A DNA stretch of 64,000 nucleotides, taken from Rhizomys pruinosus (taxonomy: Eukaryota; Chordata; Mammalia; Rodentia; Spalacidae). The stretch covers positions 4,900,106 through 4,964,105 of the forward strand of contig VZQC01000392.1 in the NCBI GenBank assembly GCA_009823505.1, in the 5' to 3' direction. Shown in pieces: positions 1-10,482 of this stretch (positions within the stretch are counted from its first letter, which is position 1; each line of letters opens with the position of its first letter). The notes under the pieces were generated by a model, which saw only the letters and a program-made list of their open reading frames with translations, did no database searches and was not told where the DNA came from. The translations under genes were made by a program, and so were the position numbers.

Positions 1-3000
1 CCCAAAACATGACCGCCAAGCAAAGCTCCGCTCCCTGAATAGGTACCTATCCAAAGAGGACAGTCTATTACCTTCTTTTATTAATTATCAACAGAACTTT
101 CTCATAATGTTCGCTTCGAGTAGTTATATGTTTCTATGTAGTCTAATGTTTTATTTTATTGTCAACTCAGATAATAGTTATGAAAATAGCTTTTACTGCA
201 AGCTACATTCTACTGCGTGGGTTATGATTTGTTGATGGTTAATCCTATAGCATATCCAATAGGGCTCAGAGTTAACCTCTCTAGTTTGGTGTGCTATAAA
301 CTAAAAAGTAACAGTTCTCAAAAGAAAAAGAAACTCAGGCCCTTTCTTTATGGCCATGTACTTCTTATATTTTATGGTTATTGAAATGCCTGTTATATAG
401 TTCCTATATGTAAAGTTCTTTTTGTTCGTATCAATAGGAGAGAAGCTAGTAGAAAGGCTAGGATCTGGACCGCATGATCTAGGCCCCTAGCTAGTCTTTG
501 TGAAGAGATGACTGCACTCTGTGAGCTAGAAGGGACCCAGAGCGTGGTCCTTGATACTCGAAAACAGAGATCACGGCCTCGCACCCTCTGGCCTACCATG
601 GACTCCAGATACTGTATCGTGATTACCAAGGAGGCATGCACCAACCCGTATGCCGAGTGCGTGTATAAAAAGAATGATGGGTTCAGCAATGGCTCCAGCC
701 ATGTTAGACGGTGTTAGAATTGAACCCGGGTCCCGCTCTTGCAGAGAGCGCAGTTGCTAAGGTTTTGCTCTCTAGTACCAACGACGCCCACTGCATAAGC
801 GCCAGTTTGTGGTCTGCGCGGAGCACCTTGTTCTCTTTCACTATTTGTCATACTTTAACCATAAAACAATAAGAAACATCTTCTATCATTGACAAAATAA
901 AAGCTGGGGTATGAAAATGCAAGTGGTTTGATCCCATATCAACACATTATTAACCAGGAGCATGCTCAGTGGTAAGAAAAGAACTGGCACACTACAACAG
1001 TGATAACTACATGCACAAATGTTTATATAATAAAAAAGATTGCATACCATACAACTCCTTTATACTCCTCACAGAGGTCTAAGACAAATCAAATTGTGTC
1101 TCAAGACTAATGATAATAAAGCTGAATCAGATAATTGTTGGAATACCTTAGTTACTATATTAGTTTTTGCCGCGCGTTTTAAATCTATTTATCTCATTAG
1201 ACCTCCCGACCCATAAATTAGAACCTCAAAGTACCTGTCCAAGTTTGAGTATAACTAATTAATAATCATGATAAATAAATTGGCGTATGCATACAAACAA
1301 TATTCGATCAACTAAGCTTCAAAGAAGGGAAACGATAACTAGAATGTATTAAGTAAATGTAAGGTAGAAGCATAAGTTTATTAAAACCAAACTTCTTTAA
1401 AGCAATCATCCCTCTTTTTTTATGTGTATAGACATTACTAAGATCGAATGTGCTCGCCTCATCTAGTATTCTCATAGTAAATTATTTGGAATTGAAAAAA
1501 CATGGAGCTTACCAAGAATTATATAGCCATGCGATATATAACACCTATCTCATACTATTGCCTGCTGCGAAATCTCAAGTTATCATCCAATTAAATTAAC
1601 TACCGTGTTTTAAACCTATATAAGGGACTAATAGAAAACCTGAGTCCATTACATTCTCTCCAACAAGATTTTGTTTGATTAATATGTGGTTAGGCTGTTT
1701 CTGTACACTGTTGAGGGTTTTTTCTAAAAAATGAATTATTTAGCAAGTTATAAATAACTTAAAGGGGATGCAAAAGTTTGGTTAAATACTCTCTCGAGAT
1801 TTGTCCATTCATCAGTTTGTAGTTGGAATACTGCGGAAGGAGACACTCGTCTGCTATGATAACATTAAGGTCAGCAGGTTAATGTATGACAAGACCTAGA
1901 AGTTCAGATAATATGATGATAGTGAAAAAGAAACAGACCCTTGTCGAATGAGTGTTTATTGTCGCCAGTGAGTGATTAGAAGGAATAACATTTAGATTTA
2001 TATTAGTATCTTTTTATTGTTTCACTAAACGGATTTCGGGACATGGAATTCCAGAGGTTTTCTAGAAAGCTGCGAGAGTATAAATGAGATTCTCGACAGT
2101 CTCTTGTTCCAGAGCTATATAAGGCAATATATAAAAGTTATTGGTCTAAATATAAAACTTGTTTTGAGGTCTAAAATATAAACCTTACTTAAGATACACT
2201 GGCACTCTCCTACTTCCCTCCCACCATCATTAGTTACCTAATGGTTCCATATCTATACTGCACTGTTTTAGGATTCCTTCGTGCTCTCCCCGAGAAAACA
2301 CCACCAGATGATATCGTGCGACTGGTGAATTATAGCTGTAGTATTGAGGATCATTTCACAGTATAATATCCCCATACATCAGAGTCACTATTTGCAGGTT
2401 ATGCTCCTCAACACAGGATCGACTTATATCAGCTTTGTCACATTTACACGGATTAGAATACTCACTTATGTCTTCTGTTGTCTCCATAGTTATGTCACTT
2501 TATGGTAACACAATGCTTGACACTCTTACTCAATTAATGAAATAAGTTTTAGGTTATGCCTGCCATCAATAATAATTGTGCTCTTTTCTAAAAAGGTGGC
2601 AATCCCACCTATCCAAAAAGGGCTATCTTCAGGTTAGTGTAATATAGCTAATTTTAACAGAGAAATAGGACAGATTAGGTATTGTAGGTCATACAATGCT
2701 AAAGCTTGAATTAATATACAAATACATTGGCTATGTGTGGATTATTCTATCATGACAACTTTAATTATCTATATTATTTCTCAAATCAAATCTTAGTGAA
2801 TGCCTGATGCCCCCTCTCATGCCCATCTGACCAGCTCCCCATCCTTGTGACTCAGTGCTGTGTGACTGTGCACCCTTACAGTCTATATATAGTGTGGAAT
2901 TTTTTTTCCTTTATGTTAACGCTTCTCAGTCAAAGAACAGAGTGGCTTCGTGTCAGGGATAGCCTCCCGAGATGCTATCTGGAACTCTGGTTTTTAGACC

Positions 3001-4720
3001 AGATCTCGGCCTTGAGCTGACAAAAGTGGTTCTGTACTACTGGCCCATCATTGGGCCTTCCCTAGTAGTGCGTGAGGGAATTTAACGAGATGCTCATGGC
3101 CTCACCTAGCAACAGAGCAGCCAGTCGCGGTTTCCCTATACATTTAATTCATTCTTCTTGTTCGCCCTACTCAATCTCCAAATTTCTAACATGAAACATT
3201 TTTAATGTTTTTTATATATACAGAAGCTTAAAGATAAAGTTGTCATCCATTATATCTCTTTCGATGTTTCGTTGAGAGCAGTACTTATTATAGTGTTCTT
3301 ACCAGTATATTCTGTGCATCAACTCCAAAATAAATCAATCTATAGTCTAAATGCGAGTATATGTATTATCTATGAACATTCTCCAAAGTACCACAGGACA
3401 ATAAGCATAGAGTTTAGCATCTTCAGCTTGTGATTTTTTATTAGGCTGAAAGATAATGTATGAAGGGTCCTCACTGGCAACCCAAACCACCCATCATTCT
3501 GCCCTGTGCTTCCACCCCAACCCCAAAACCCCCACCCCACACCCACTAATTGGGTCTTATTCTGCTAATATCCAACTATGTTATTCCCGTGAGAGGCAAT
3601 GAGTGAGTGGTCCATGTACCAGCCACCTCTTTTCACATTCCATTTATCGTGCACGCAGCCAGGCAGGCAGAATCTTCATACTCGTTACAGTCTCTCCTAA
3701 AGTGAACAGCCTTGTGGTCTAGCATTTATCCGATGCAGATATCCATGAGGCGCTGGAGTACCTATAACATGGTGAGAGAGACCTGATACTCCAACAGAGA
3801 CAAAAAAAAAAAAAAAAAAAGAGATAGTTAAGTACTCTCAGACATCCATATTTACCCCATGAATAAATTAATAGTGTTATAGCGCTAATTAGTGAGATAA
3901 ACTCATCGCGTGAGGTCATCTCTTATTTTCTTTTTGGTCTAGGTACTATTTTTCGAGATACTCAGTGATCTCCTGCTAGCCACACCAAGGACTAATCCGT
4001 TGCTTCCGTATAGATACTTCGGGCTTGGTTTGAGGTAGCATTTTTCAACAGAGAGAGATGACATCTCACCCCTTGCATTCTGCCTCGAGAGTGATCGCTT
4101 GAGGTGGTGACCTACTATAGAGATCTCGCGTCCAAGCACCGTTGTGTCCCTTGGGTCCTTTTTATAATGTATTTTATTTTTCTCCTCAAGAGAAAGTGAG
4201 ATCGTGCACTGTAAGACTTGCACCAAGCTCGGACCCAATGAATAAGGATACAATTCAGAAATCTTCACTGCATGGTGACATGCACATACTGTCTGCTAAA
4301 GTGAGAAAGGGTTATGCTAAAGTAGACACTTAATTCTCTATACTTCTATATAAAGTTGAAAAGGGGCACCTTTTGAGCTCGGCTTCAATAATGTTGATAC
4401 AAATTTGTAGCGAAAATTCAAAATTCCAAAGGATATTGATTAACCTTATCGAGAGAAGATGCCATCTTAGTCTCCATATTCCTATTCCTGAAACAGGTTA
4501 GAAAGAGAAAGTTAAAGGACCTGGGTCGGGAAAAAGAGCCCCTCAGAACCGTGTGTGTGTGTGTTTATATAGATATATAATGACTTCATCCAGAAATTAT
4601 TTTCTTCAGCCTAAGTCAAGATCCCAGCTTCACCTAAATGGAGTTCCCTAAAGGTATGTGATGGTTAGTTTTGTCAGATTGACGCCATCTAGAATCACTG
4701 GGAAGGGAATCTCAATGAGC
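1..4720. other. Decayed or error-rich sequence without genes
   Basis: No gene is recognisable. Faint matches to elements seen cleanly elsewhere are present: a B2 in reverse at about 690-790 (GAACCCGGGTCC then a garbled head), a B1 in reverse at about 2930-3110, and L1 3' UTR at about 3420-3560. All carry insertions and deletions every few bases. That density of indels is more like uncorrected single-molecule reads than evolutionary decay, but the sequence alone cannot prove it. Short simple runs include poly-A at 3803-3820 and a GT run near 4551-4564. Confidence 0.6.
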
Positions 4721-4757
4721 GGTTGTCTAGATTAGGTTCAAATCTAGGCATGCCTGT
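4640..4757 (+). repeat. Interspersed repeat, left part (family not assigned)
   Basis: The stretch begins around GTGATGGTTAGTTTTGTCA and runs to a GGGAATCTCAATGAG motif. This is typical of an abundant rodent repeat whose name I cannot assign from memory with confidence. It is interrupted at 4758 by an L1 insertion and resumes at 5277. Confidence 0.55.
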
Positions 4758-4770
4758 GAGAGACGTTCTT

Positions 4771-5276
4771 TTTTTTTTTTTTTTTTTTTTTTTATTGGTT
4801 TAGTGCCTTTGGTACACTCTCTGGTATTCCAGAGATGAATCTGTACACTTGCATGTGTGGTCTCAATACATCTTTCCCATGTTAACGTCAGGTCTTTTGG
4901 TTTTTGTTTTTTTTTTTTCAAATAAATTATTTATTTATTTATTTATTTTTAACAAATCTAGACCCGTGTTCCCGCCCATTCCCACCCCGCCAGAGCTCAT
5001 GCATTCTGCCAAACATGCTTTTTCATTCTTTCTCAGTTTCTATATCTCAATATTTCCATGGGGAAGTTGACTGTTTTGAGCAGAAGTTACTGATTGGGTA
5101 CTGTTTCAGTCAGTTCTTTTGAGGCAGTCTTTTCTGTTAGTTGTTGTTGTTGTTGTTTCCAAAATGCATTACGCCCAACTGCTTTGTACAAAAGCTCAGA
5201 GGGCCCCACACAAGAAATACTTACAACTGGGTAATTGGCACTAGCATCCACAGATGAGGGATACCATTCGTCGTTT
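4771..5276 (-). mobile_element. 5'-truncated L1 fragment with target-site duplication
   Basis: A T run at the left edge is the reversed poly-A tail. It is followed by reversed L1 3' UTR (CAAATCTAGACCCGTG, CATGCATTCTGCCAAACATG) and the ORF2 end (CCACAGATGAGGGATACC). The 13-base direct repeat GAGAGACGTTCTT flanks it at 4758-4770 and 5277-5289. This shows a single target-primed insertion that split an older repeat. Confidence 0.9.
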
Positions 5277-5511
5277 GAGAGACGTTCTTATTTGGGTTAA
5301 TGAGTGGAAAGACCCACCGGGATGGTATCATTTCCTGGGCTGGGTCCTGGACTTAATGAATAGGAGAGAGCCAGCTGAGTGTTTAGCATGTGGGCATTCT
5401 TTGCACTCTGTCCTGGCTGTGGATGTGATGTCAGCAGCTCCTTCAAGCTGCTTCTACCACAGTGACTTCCCTGCTGTGATGAACCATAACTGGGAACAGG
5501 AAGCCAAATAA
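5277..5511 (+). repeat. Interspersed repeat, right part (family not assigned)
   Basis: This continues the repeat broken by the L1 at 4771-5276. Motifs include TTAATGAGTGGAAAGACCCA, GGGCTGGGTCCTGGAC and a final GAAGCCAAATAAG resembling a polyadenylation end. An open frame across it is a chance product of the repeat and appears twice because of the block duplication. Confidence 0.6.
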
Positions 5512-5614
5512 GTCTCTTCATTTTTGTCCCCAGCATTCCAGAACTCTTCTGGTCAACCCCAGATTTTCCTTCAGGACATGTGTAGGTGTGTTCCCAAGGT
5601 CCATCCTGACCCTG

Positions 5615-5770
5615 GGTGTCATGATGTAGACCTTTAACACCACTCCAGAGGCAGAAGCAGAGGCAGACATCCGATTGATACCAGCCTGATCTACATAGTG
5701 AGCTCCAGGTGGGCTGGGGCTGGGAGATCCTATCCAAAACAAACAAACAAAAAACTATCCTGAAAAAAAA
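5615..5770 (+). mobile_element. Diverged B1-type SINE
   Basis: Motifs AGAGGCAGA, CCAGCCTGATCTACATAGTGA and GTTCCAGG-like text end in an AAACAAACAAAC tail. The 5' third is eroded. Confidence 0.7.
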
Positions 5771-6532
5771 GATTGTACTACAAATGTATCACCCTGGAAG
5801 GCAGTTTGTGAGAGTGGATGGGGCTTGGATGTGCCAATTGGACTGTCTACATGTTTGCATAGCAGGGGCCCTGTTACTTTCTAGTACATGTCCTAGGAAT
5901 GTGAGAATTCCATATTTGAACTATACTTATTTTCTTTGAGAAGAAATATCTGTCAAGGTAAAAGAGTAAGACATTTTGATGGTTAAACTTTTAGCTACTT
6001 AAAATATGTGAGAGCTGGAACTTTATACTTTTGCCCCAGAATACCACAAATGTTACTGGGACACAGACAGGAGTGATTTTTGAAAGGTGAATATTAACCA
6101 TATTAACGCATACTGACTTAATGGTGAACTGAAGATTTACACGTGAACTTCTGACATGCTTGACAGTGTGATCTACACTTTAAAAGAACTCAGCTGGCAT
6201 CTGAAGATTCGTTCTAACTGCTTCTTCTAAGGTTGATGGAGGACAGGATTTGGTATGCATTTGAAATGCATTCACTTCTACAAACCTTTCTCTACCTGTG
6301 ACTGTAATTCCAAAACATACATACTTGAGCTTAATAAACACTATCTATGTTCATTATGTAGATTTTTATCAGCAATTTTCCAGGTATCTGTCACCTATTT
6401 TTTAATTTTACCTTTTAATATTTCAGTTTGCCATCAGTGATGACTTTTTTTTTTAAGGCATGGTCTCCTGTAGCCAAGGCTGGCTTTAAGCACACCTTAT
6501 TCCATCACAATTTTTGGAAAATTTCAGTTTTA
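5771..6532. other. No gene seen; unique or decayed intergenic sequence
   Basis: AT-rich sequence without a recognisable gene or repeat. It recurs at 11072-11829 as part of the duplicated block. Confidence 0.6.
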
Positions 6533-6625
6533 AGCCAAGTGCGTTGGTACAGGAATCCTAGCACTTGGGGCATTGGAAGCAGGAGGATCAGGAGTTAAAG
6601 GCCAACCTGGGCTATTTGAAGAGGT
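6533..6625 (+). mobile_element. Old B1 fragment
   Basis: AATCCTAGCACTTGGGGCAT, AGGAGGATCAGGAG and CCAACCTGGGCTA are the core of a proto-B1/B1 element. No clear tail remains. Confidence 0.7.
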
Positions 6626-6689
6626 TTGGGGGGGGGCATATTACTTCCTCTTTCACTAAGGGTGTTATTAACTTTTGTAGAACTTAAAA

Positions 6690-6862
6690 TTACAATGATT
6701 TGTTGTGCTGGATAGCTTTATGTTGGACATCAGCTGAAGAATCTTCATTGGCCTGGCTTGTGGCCACGTCTGGGAGTGTTTTCTGATTGTTGAGTGGTAT
6801 AGAGGGCCCAGCCCACTGTGGGTGGTGCCACACATGGGCAGTTTTTTTCTGCATTGTATACG
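6690..6862 (+). repeat. Interspersed repeat, left part, split by composite SINE
   Basis: GTGCTGGATAGCTTTATGTT and GGGCCCAGCCCACTGTGGGT are characteristic of a common rodent repeat that ends in AATAAACCCTTTCCTCCCCA. It is interrupted by a SINE insertion and resumes after 7331. I do not assign a family name. Confidence 0.6.
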
Positions 6863-6875
6863 AAAGCAAAGCAGG

Positions 6876-7186
6876 GGTGTGTGTGGGGGGGGTTTGGAGA
6901 GGTGTTGGAGAGATGGTTCAGCGGTTAAAAGCACTGACTGCTCTTGCAGAGAACCAGGGTTCGATTCCCAGCACCCACATGGCGACTAAGAACCGTCTTT
7001 AGTGCTGCGGTTAACAGCACTGACTGGTCTTGCAGAGAACCAGTGTTCGATTCCCAGCATCTACATGGCGACTAAGAACTGTCTTTAGTGCCGGGCAGAG
7101 GCAAGTGGATCTCTGTGAGTACAAGGCCAGCCTGGCCTACATAGCGAGTTCCAGGCCAGCTGGTGCTCCAGGGAGACCCTGTCTGT

Positions 7187-7224
<38 letters not shown>

Positions 7225-7317
7225 AAGGAGGAAGGAAGGAAGGAAGGAAGGAAGGAAGGAAGAAGGAAGGAAGGAAGGGAAGGAAGGAGGAAGGAAGGAA
7301 GGAAGGAAAAGAAAGAA
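6876..7317 (+). mobile_element. Composite SINE: two B2 heads joined to a B1 body, with purine tail
   Basis: A B2 tRNA-like head (GGAGAGATGGTTCAGCGG, GGTTCGATTCCCAGCACC-like box B) ends at CTAAGAACCGTCTTTAG. A second partial head then follows and ends at the same motif (7071-7087), and a B1 with an internal deletion starts at 7090. The tail is GA then GGAA repeats. The 13-base direct repeat AAAGCAAAGCAGG flanks the unit at 6863-6875 and 7318-7330, so head, body and tail inserted together. The duplicated copy is 12178-12601 with direct repeats at 12165-12177 and 12602-12614. Confidence 0.85.
7188..7310 (+). repeat. (GA)n followed by (GGAA)n purine tract
   Basis: About 33 bases of GA lead into about 90 bases of GGAA-type repeats, forming the 3' tail of the composite SINE. 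Open frames here encode only Arg-Glu or Gly-Arg-Lys runs and are not genes. The copy at 12484-12592 differs in length. Confidence 0.95.
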
Positions 7318-7330
7318 AAAGCAAAGCAGG

Positions 7331-7485
7331 CTGAGCTCAGGCAAGGGGAACAAGCTAGTAAGCAGTGTTCTTCTATGGCCTGTGCTTCAGCTCCTCCCTT
7401 GGGCTCCTACTGTGACCCAGGAGATCTGAGACGAATAAACCCTTTCCTCCCCAAGTTGGTATTGATCAGAGTGATTCCTCACAGA
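7331..7485 (+). repeat. Interspersed repeat, right part
   Basis: CTGAGCTCAGGCAAGGGGAA, GCTTCAGCTCCTCCCTTGGG and AATAAACCCTTTCCTCCCCA complete the repeat begun at 6690. Confidence 0.6.
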
Positions 7486-7796
7486 AATTGAAAGTAAAGC
7501 AGAACAGTTGGTTAGTGTTTTCTAATTTTCAAAAATCCCTATCTGGTCTTTTTAACAGTTATTCATTAACACTAAAAAGTGAGGGGCCAGGCCAGGACTT
7601 GTATACCGCCAGCCCTAAACCTGGGAATAACGAGATTGTTACATTGAGATTAACTTGCATGTCATGGAGCCAATAGATCGCTATAGAATGCTCCGTCCCC
7701 AATTTCAAGTCGTACCCAAAGCAGTACTGAGGGAACTATTCTAAATCACTCTGCTTAATACATTGTCTTAAAAAAAAAAAAAAAAAAAAAAAAAAG

Positions 7797-8360
7797 TCCT
7801 GCATCCTGATGCATTTTGCCGCGGCTGGCATTCTGTATCTCCACGGGAACGCACACAGGGGAAACAGCTGGGTTTTGTTCCCTGGAACCACCCCAGAATC
7901 CCTCCGGCCTCCCCCGCGCTTGACGGCTCCTTTTGCGGCGCTTGCCTTGGGTGCCGTAAAGCGGTCGCCGTCGCCGCAGCTGGCGGCGGTGAGGAAGCGT
8001 CCCAGCGGGGCGTGGGCGGGAGCCCCAGGCACAAATCGCAGGTCCGTCGGAGCTCTCCCTGGCGCTCTGCCACCCTCGGGCTGGAGGACGCAGGGTCGGC
8101 CGCAGGTACGCTCTGTGAGTCAGTCGGTGAGCATCGTGGAACCGTCACACGCTTGCTTCTCCCACGCTCAGGGGTGCAGACAGGTGAAATCCTCCTCCTG
8201 AGCGGAGTGGATGAGATGGTCGCCGAAGCGGGTTAGGGCAGTTGCAGGGCCGTGGCATTTGAGCCGAGGGGCGAGGAAGCTCACCAGGAAGGGTTCCACT
8301 TGGGGAGGGGTTCGATGCCCTGCGGAGGACCGAGAAGCTCTGCGTGTGAGGGGCAGCTGC
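7797..8360 (+). promoter_or_regulatory. Fktn: CpG island, candidate Fktn promoter and noncoding exon 1 (copy A)
   Basis: This GC- and CpG-rich stretch stands out sharply from AT-rich surroundings and has no TATA box. It contains GCGTGGGCGG at 8010-8019, which fits an EGR1/Sp1 site, and TGAGTCA at 8116-8122, which fits AP-1. At 8105/8106 the sequence CGCAG|GTACGC is a good splice donor. Mammalian FKTN has an untranslated first exon in a CpG island, so the position upstream and on the same strand fits. No long open frame supports a protein here. The block recurs at 13070-13640. Assignment to Fktn rests on location only. A bidirectional promoter is possible, but no second gene is seen to the left. 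Confidence 0.7.
8106..8111 (+). promoter_or_regulatory. Fktn: Candidate 5' splice donor of Fktn exon 1 (copy A)
   Basis: CAG|GTACGC follows the donor consensus at most positions and lies inside the CpG island. The equivalent site in copy B begins at 13383. No transcript evidence is available from the sequence alone. Confidence 0.5.
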
Positions 8361-9562
8361 CAGGCGCTCAGCCTTCAGTTCATTTAAGGAGCGTTTAATA
8401 AAGTGGTCGACTAGCCAGGCTCAATTTCATAGGGTTTCCGGTCTGCCTTTTACTTTCCCATTTGGGACAGGTCGGGAGAGACTGGGTTTGAATAGGGCTG
8501 GCTTGTTGGAAGCTTTGAGTAGGAGTCCAGAGACTGAATTCAGATTTCATCGCTATTGACCATCTGTCAGCTAACGCGCGGCAGGCCGCTTTTCAGTGGA
8601 CCGCAAGTCTTCTCAGATATAAAGACCTAAATGAGATCCGTGTCTTCCTACTTTTGCAGATTGCAGTGAATAAAAATCAGCCTGTGAGCCTGTGCATCTT
8701 AGCGCACACCTACCCGTAAGCCCAACACTTGGGAGGCTGAGAAGGATCACTAGGAACTACATGTAGGCCAGCCTGAAATACAGAGTACGACCCTGACTAA
8801 AACAAAACAAACTCATAAACACAAATCTGAGTGGTGGAGCGGGTGTGGGAATTGGGAAAAGAGGGAATCCCAGAAGAAAGCTGGAGCTGAGCCAAGCTCA
8901 GAGATAAAAGGTTTGAATAGTTAGAGGAGACAGCTCTGGCTGAGCATCCTGGTGGGAGATGGAAATGTTTTAGTATCTTTCATCTTTTAGAGTCTAGATC
9001 CTTGCCAGGCACATTTAAGGATAGATAATGTAGCATCACATTAGATATTAGAACTCACATTGCTCTCTGAATATGATCAAGAGTGATTACTTAAAAAGAG
9101 TACCTGACTCTGAAAATACAAGTCAATCATTCGGATGCAAAGTTCAGTTATATTTAGGACAATTTCCATTAAAACAATACAATACACCTTATTATATTAA
9201 TCCATAGACTAAAAATAACTATGTAACTCTTTATGTAATTCAACAAATTTAAATGCCTACTTTTTCACCTATCTGCATTAAATTTCACATAATCTCAGTA
9301 CATGATTATAAATCTGAGATTATGTGAAAGTATTAATAAAAAGAGTATTGAAAACTATTGTACAAATTAATATTGGTTTTTATCCAGTAATTGTATTATA
9401 TTTTTGCAATTAATGTATAACATAAAGATAATTTTTAACACGTTCCACATAAACACCCACTACACATTGTATGCAGTTTAATCTCATGTGCTATATGCAT
9501 GGGGAATTTTTGTAAAGTGAGGATGTCAAATTATGGCCATTACTTTAAAAATTAAGAATGTG
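8361..9562. other. No gene seen; contains an old B1 at 8690-8815
   Basis: The B1-like element shows CCCAACACTTGGGAGGCTGA and GTAGGCCAGCCTGAAATACA with an AAACAAAACAAAC tail. From 9004 on, AT-rich sequence has no counterpart in duplicated copy B. Nothing coding is seen. Confidence 0.65.
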
Positions 9563-9790
9563 GGCTGGAGAGATGACTCAGTAGTGGTTGTTAAGAGCAC
9601 TGGATGTTTCTTACAGAACAAGTAGTCCAACTGTTCCCACAACACATGGTGGCCTGACTACATATATGACTCCCGTTTTTAGAGGCATCCATATGAATTT
9701 TGCCCCTTCTTACCTACTACTGAGATTGTCTTTGACATGTAAGTACACTTACACACATGCAGTAATACACTCATACACATAAAAAAAATA
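9563..9790 (+). mobile_element. B2 SINE, diverged
   Basis: GGGCTGGAGAGATGACTCAG opens the element and a CATACACATAAAAAAAATAT tail closes it. The middle is strongly altered, with box B hardly recognisable. Confidence 0.8.
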
Positions 9791-9884
9791 TAAATAAAAA
9801 TATTAAAAATAGAAGACCATAAAAATGACATGGTAAAAAACTGAAGCACAGTGTATCAAATCACACAAATCCTAATTCGTGAAA

Positions 9885-10254
9885 ACAACTTGAATTGACA
9901 CCTTCTTTCCTACTCTCTACGCAGACCTGTTTCCATCTTGAGTATTCAGCCTTTTATGTAAACCAAACCGACATTGCAGCTTAACTGCTACATTCACCTA
10001 TGAATAGCCTGTGCGAGCTAACCGGTAAGTGTTTATATACGTATCCTTAATAATGATAATTCATTTCGAATCGTAAACTATACCACACACTCAAAAGTGC
10101 TCAACGGACGGAACACACGTGCCACGCTGTCATCTGTAACAAACATAGATGACTAACTGACATCATCGTATAACCTTTCACACTTAGATCAGATCGCAAT
10201 AATTCCTTCATTCTATCTGTTACACTCATTGTTGGTCTGTTCCTACGTTCAATT
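9885..10254. other. Unrecognised, possibly error-rich sequence
   Basis: No gene or clean repeat is seen. CpG dinucleotides are scattered without islands and no motif aligns with neighbours. The style resembles 1-4720. Confidence 0.45.
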
Positions 10255-10400
10255 CCATGTGTGGCCATAAGTGTGTGGAAGGTTCAGAGGACAATTTGAT
10301 GATTTGGTTCTCCTTCTTTGCCTTGTGGGTCTTAGGGAATCAAACTGAAGACTCAGACTGTCTGCAAGGCATTACTTGCTGACCATCTTGCTAGCCCAAG
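10255..10400 (-). mobile_element. B2/B3-type SINE in reverse
   Basis: Reading the minus strand, a GGGCTAGCAAGATGGTCAGC head is followed by a long body ending near CACACATGGAATTG. It resembles the rodent B3 branch of the B2 group. Confidence 0.65.
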
Positions 10401-10481
10401 AATGTCCTGCTTTGGATCCCCACACACAGGGCAGAGGAAGATTTGCCATGTCACTTCTTGTTTTTTTTTTTAAAGGGCGTG

Positions 10482-10482
10482 N
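10482..10482. other. Single ambiguous base at a duplication junction
   Basis: One N sits exactly between unrelated sequence and the first base of duplicated block 1 copy B. This is the pattern left when a scaffold gap is closed to a minimal placeholder. Confidence 0.95.

Larger units (their letters stand above)
5181..9004. repeat. Large duplicated block 1, copy A (3.8 kb)
   Basis: The block matches 10483-14278 along its whole length in the same orientation. It contains the end of an L1, a diverged interspersed repeat, a composite SINE with a purine tract, a poly-A run and the CpG island. Differences are mostly one- and two-base indels plus microsatellite length. After 9004 the two copies diverge abruptly. 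Confidence 0.95.

Noticed and set aside
5254..5511. 85-residue frame repeated at 10536-10811
   Set aside because: It spans the L1-repeat joint and is repeated only because the large block is duplicated. No known protein domain.
7030..7491. Long open frames with Arg-Glu and Gly-Arg-Lys runs over the GA/GGAA tract, and their copies in 12328-12765
   Set aside because: They are translations of a microsatellite tail and SINE sequence. No domain is visible and the copies differ in frame.
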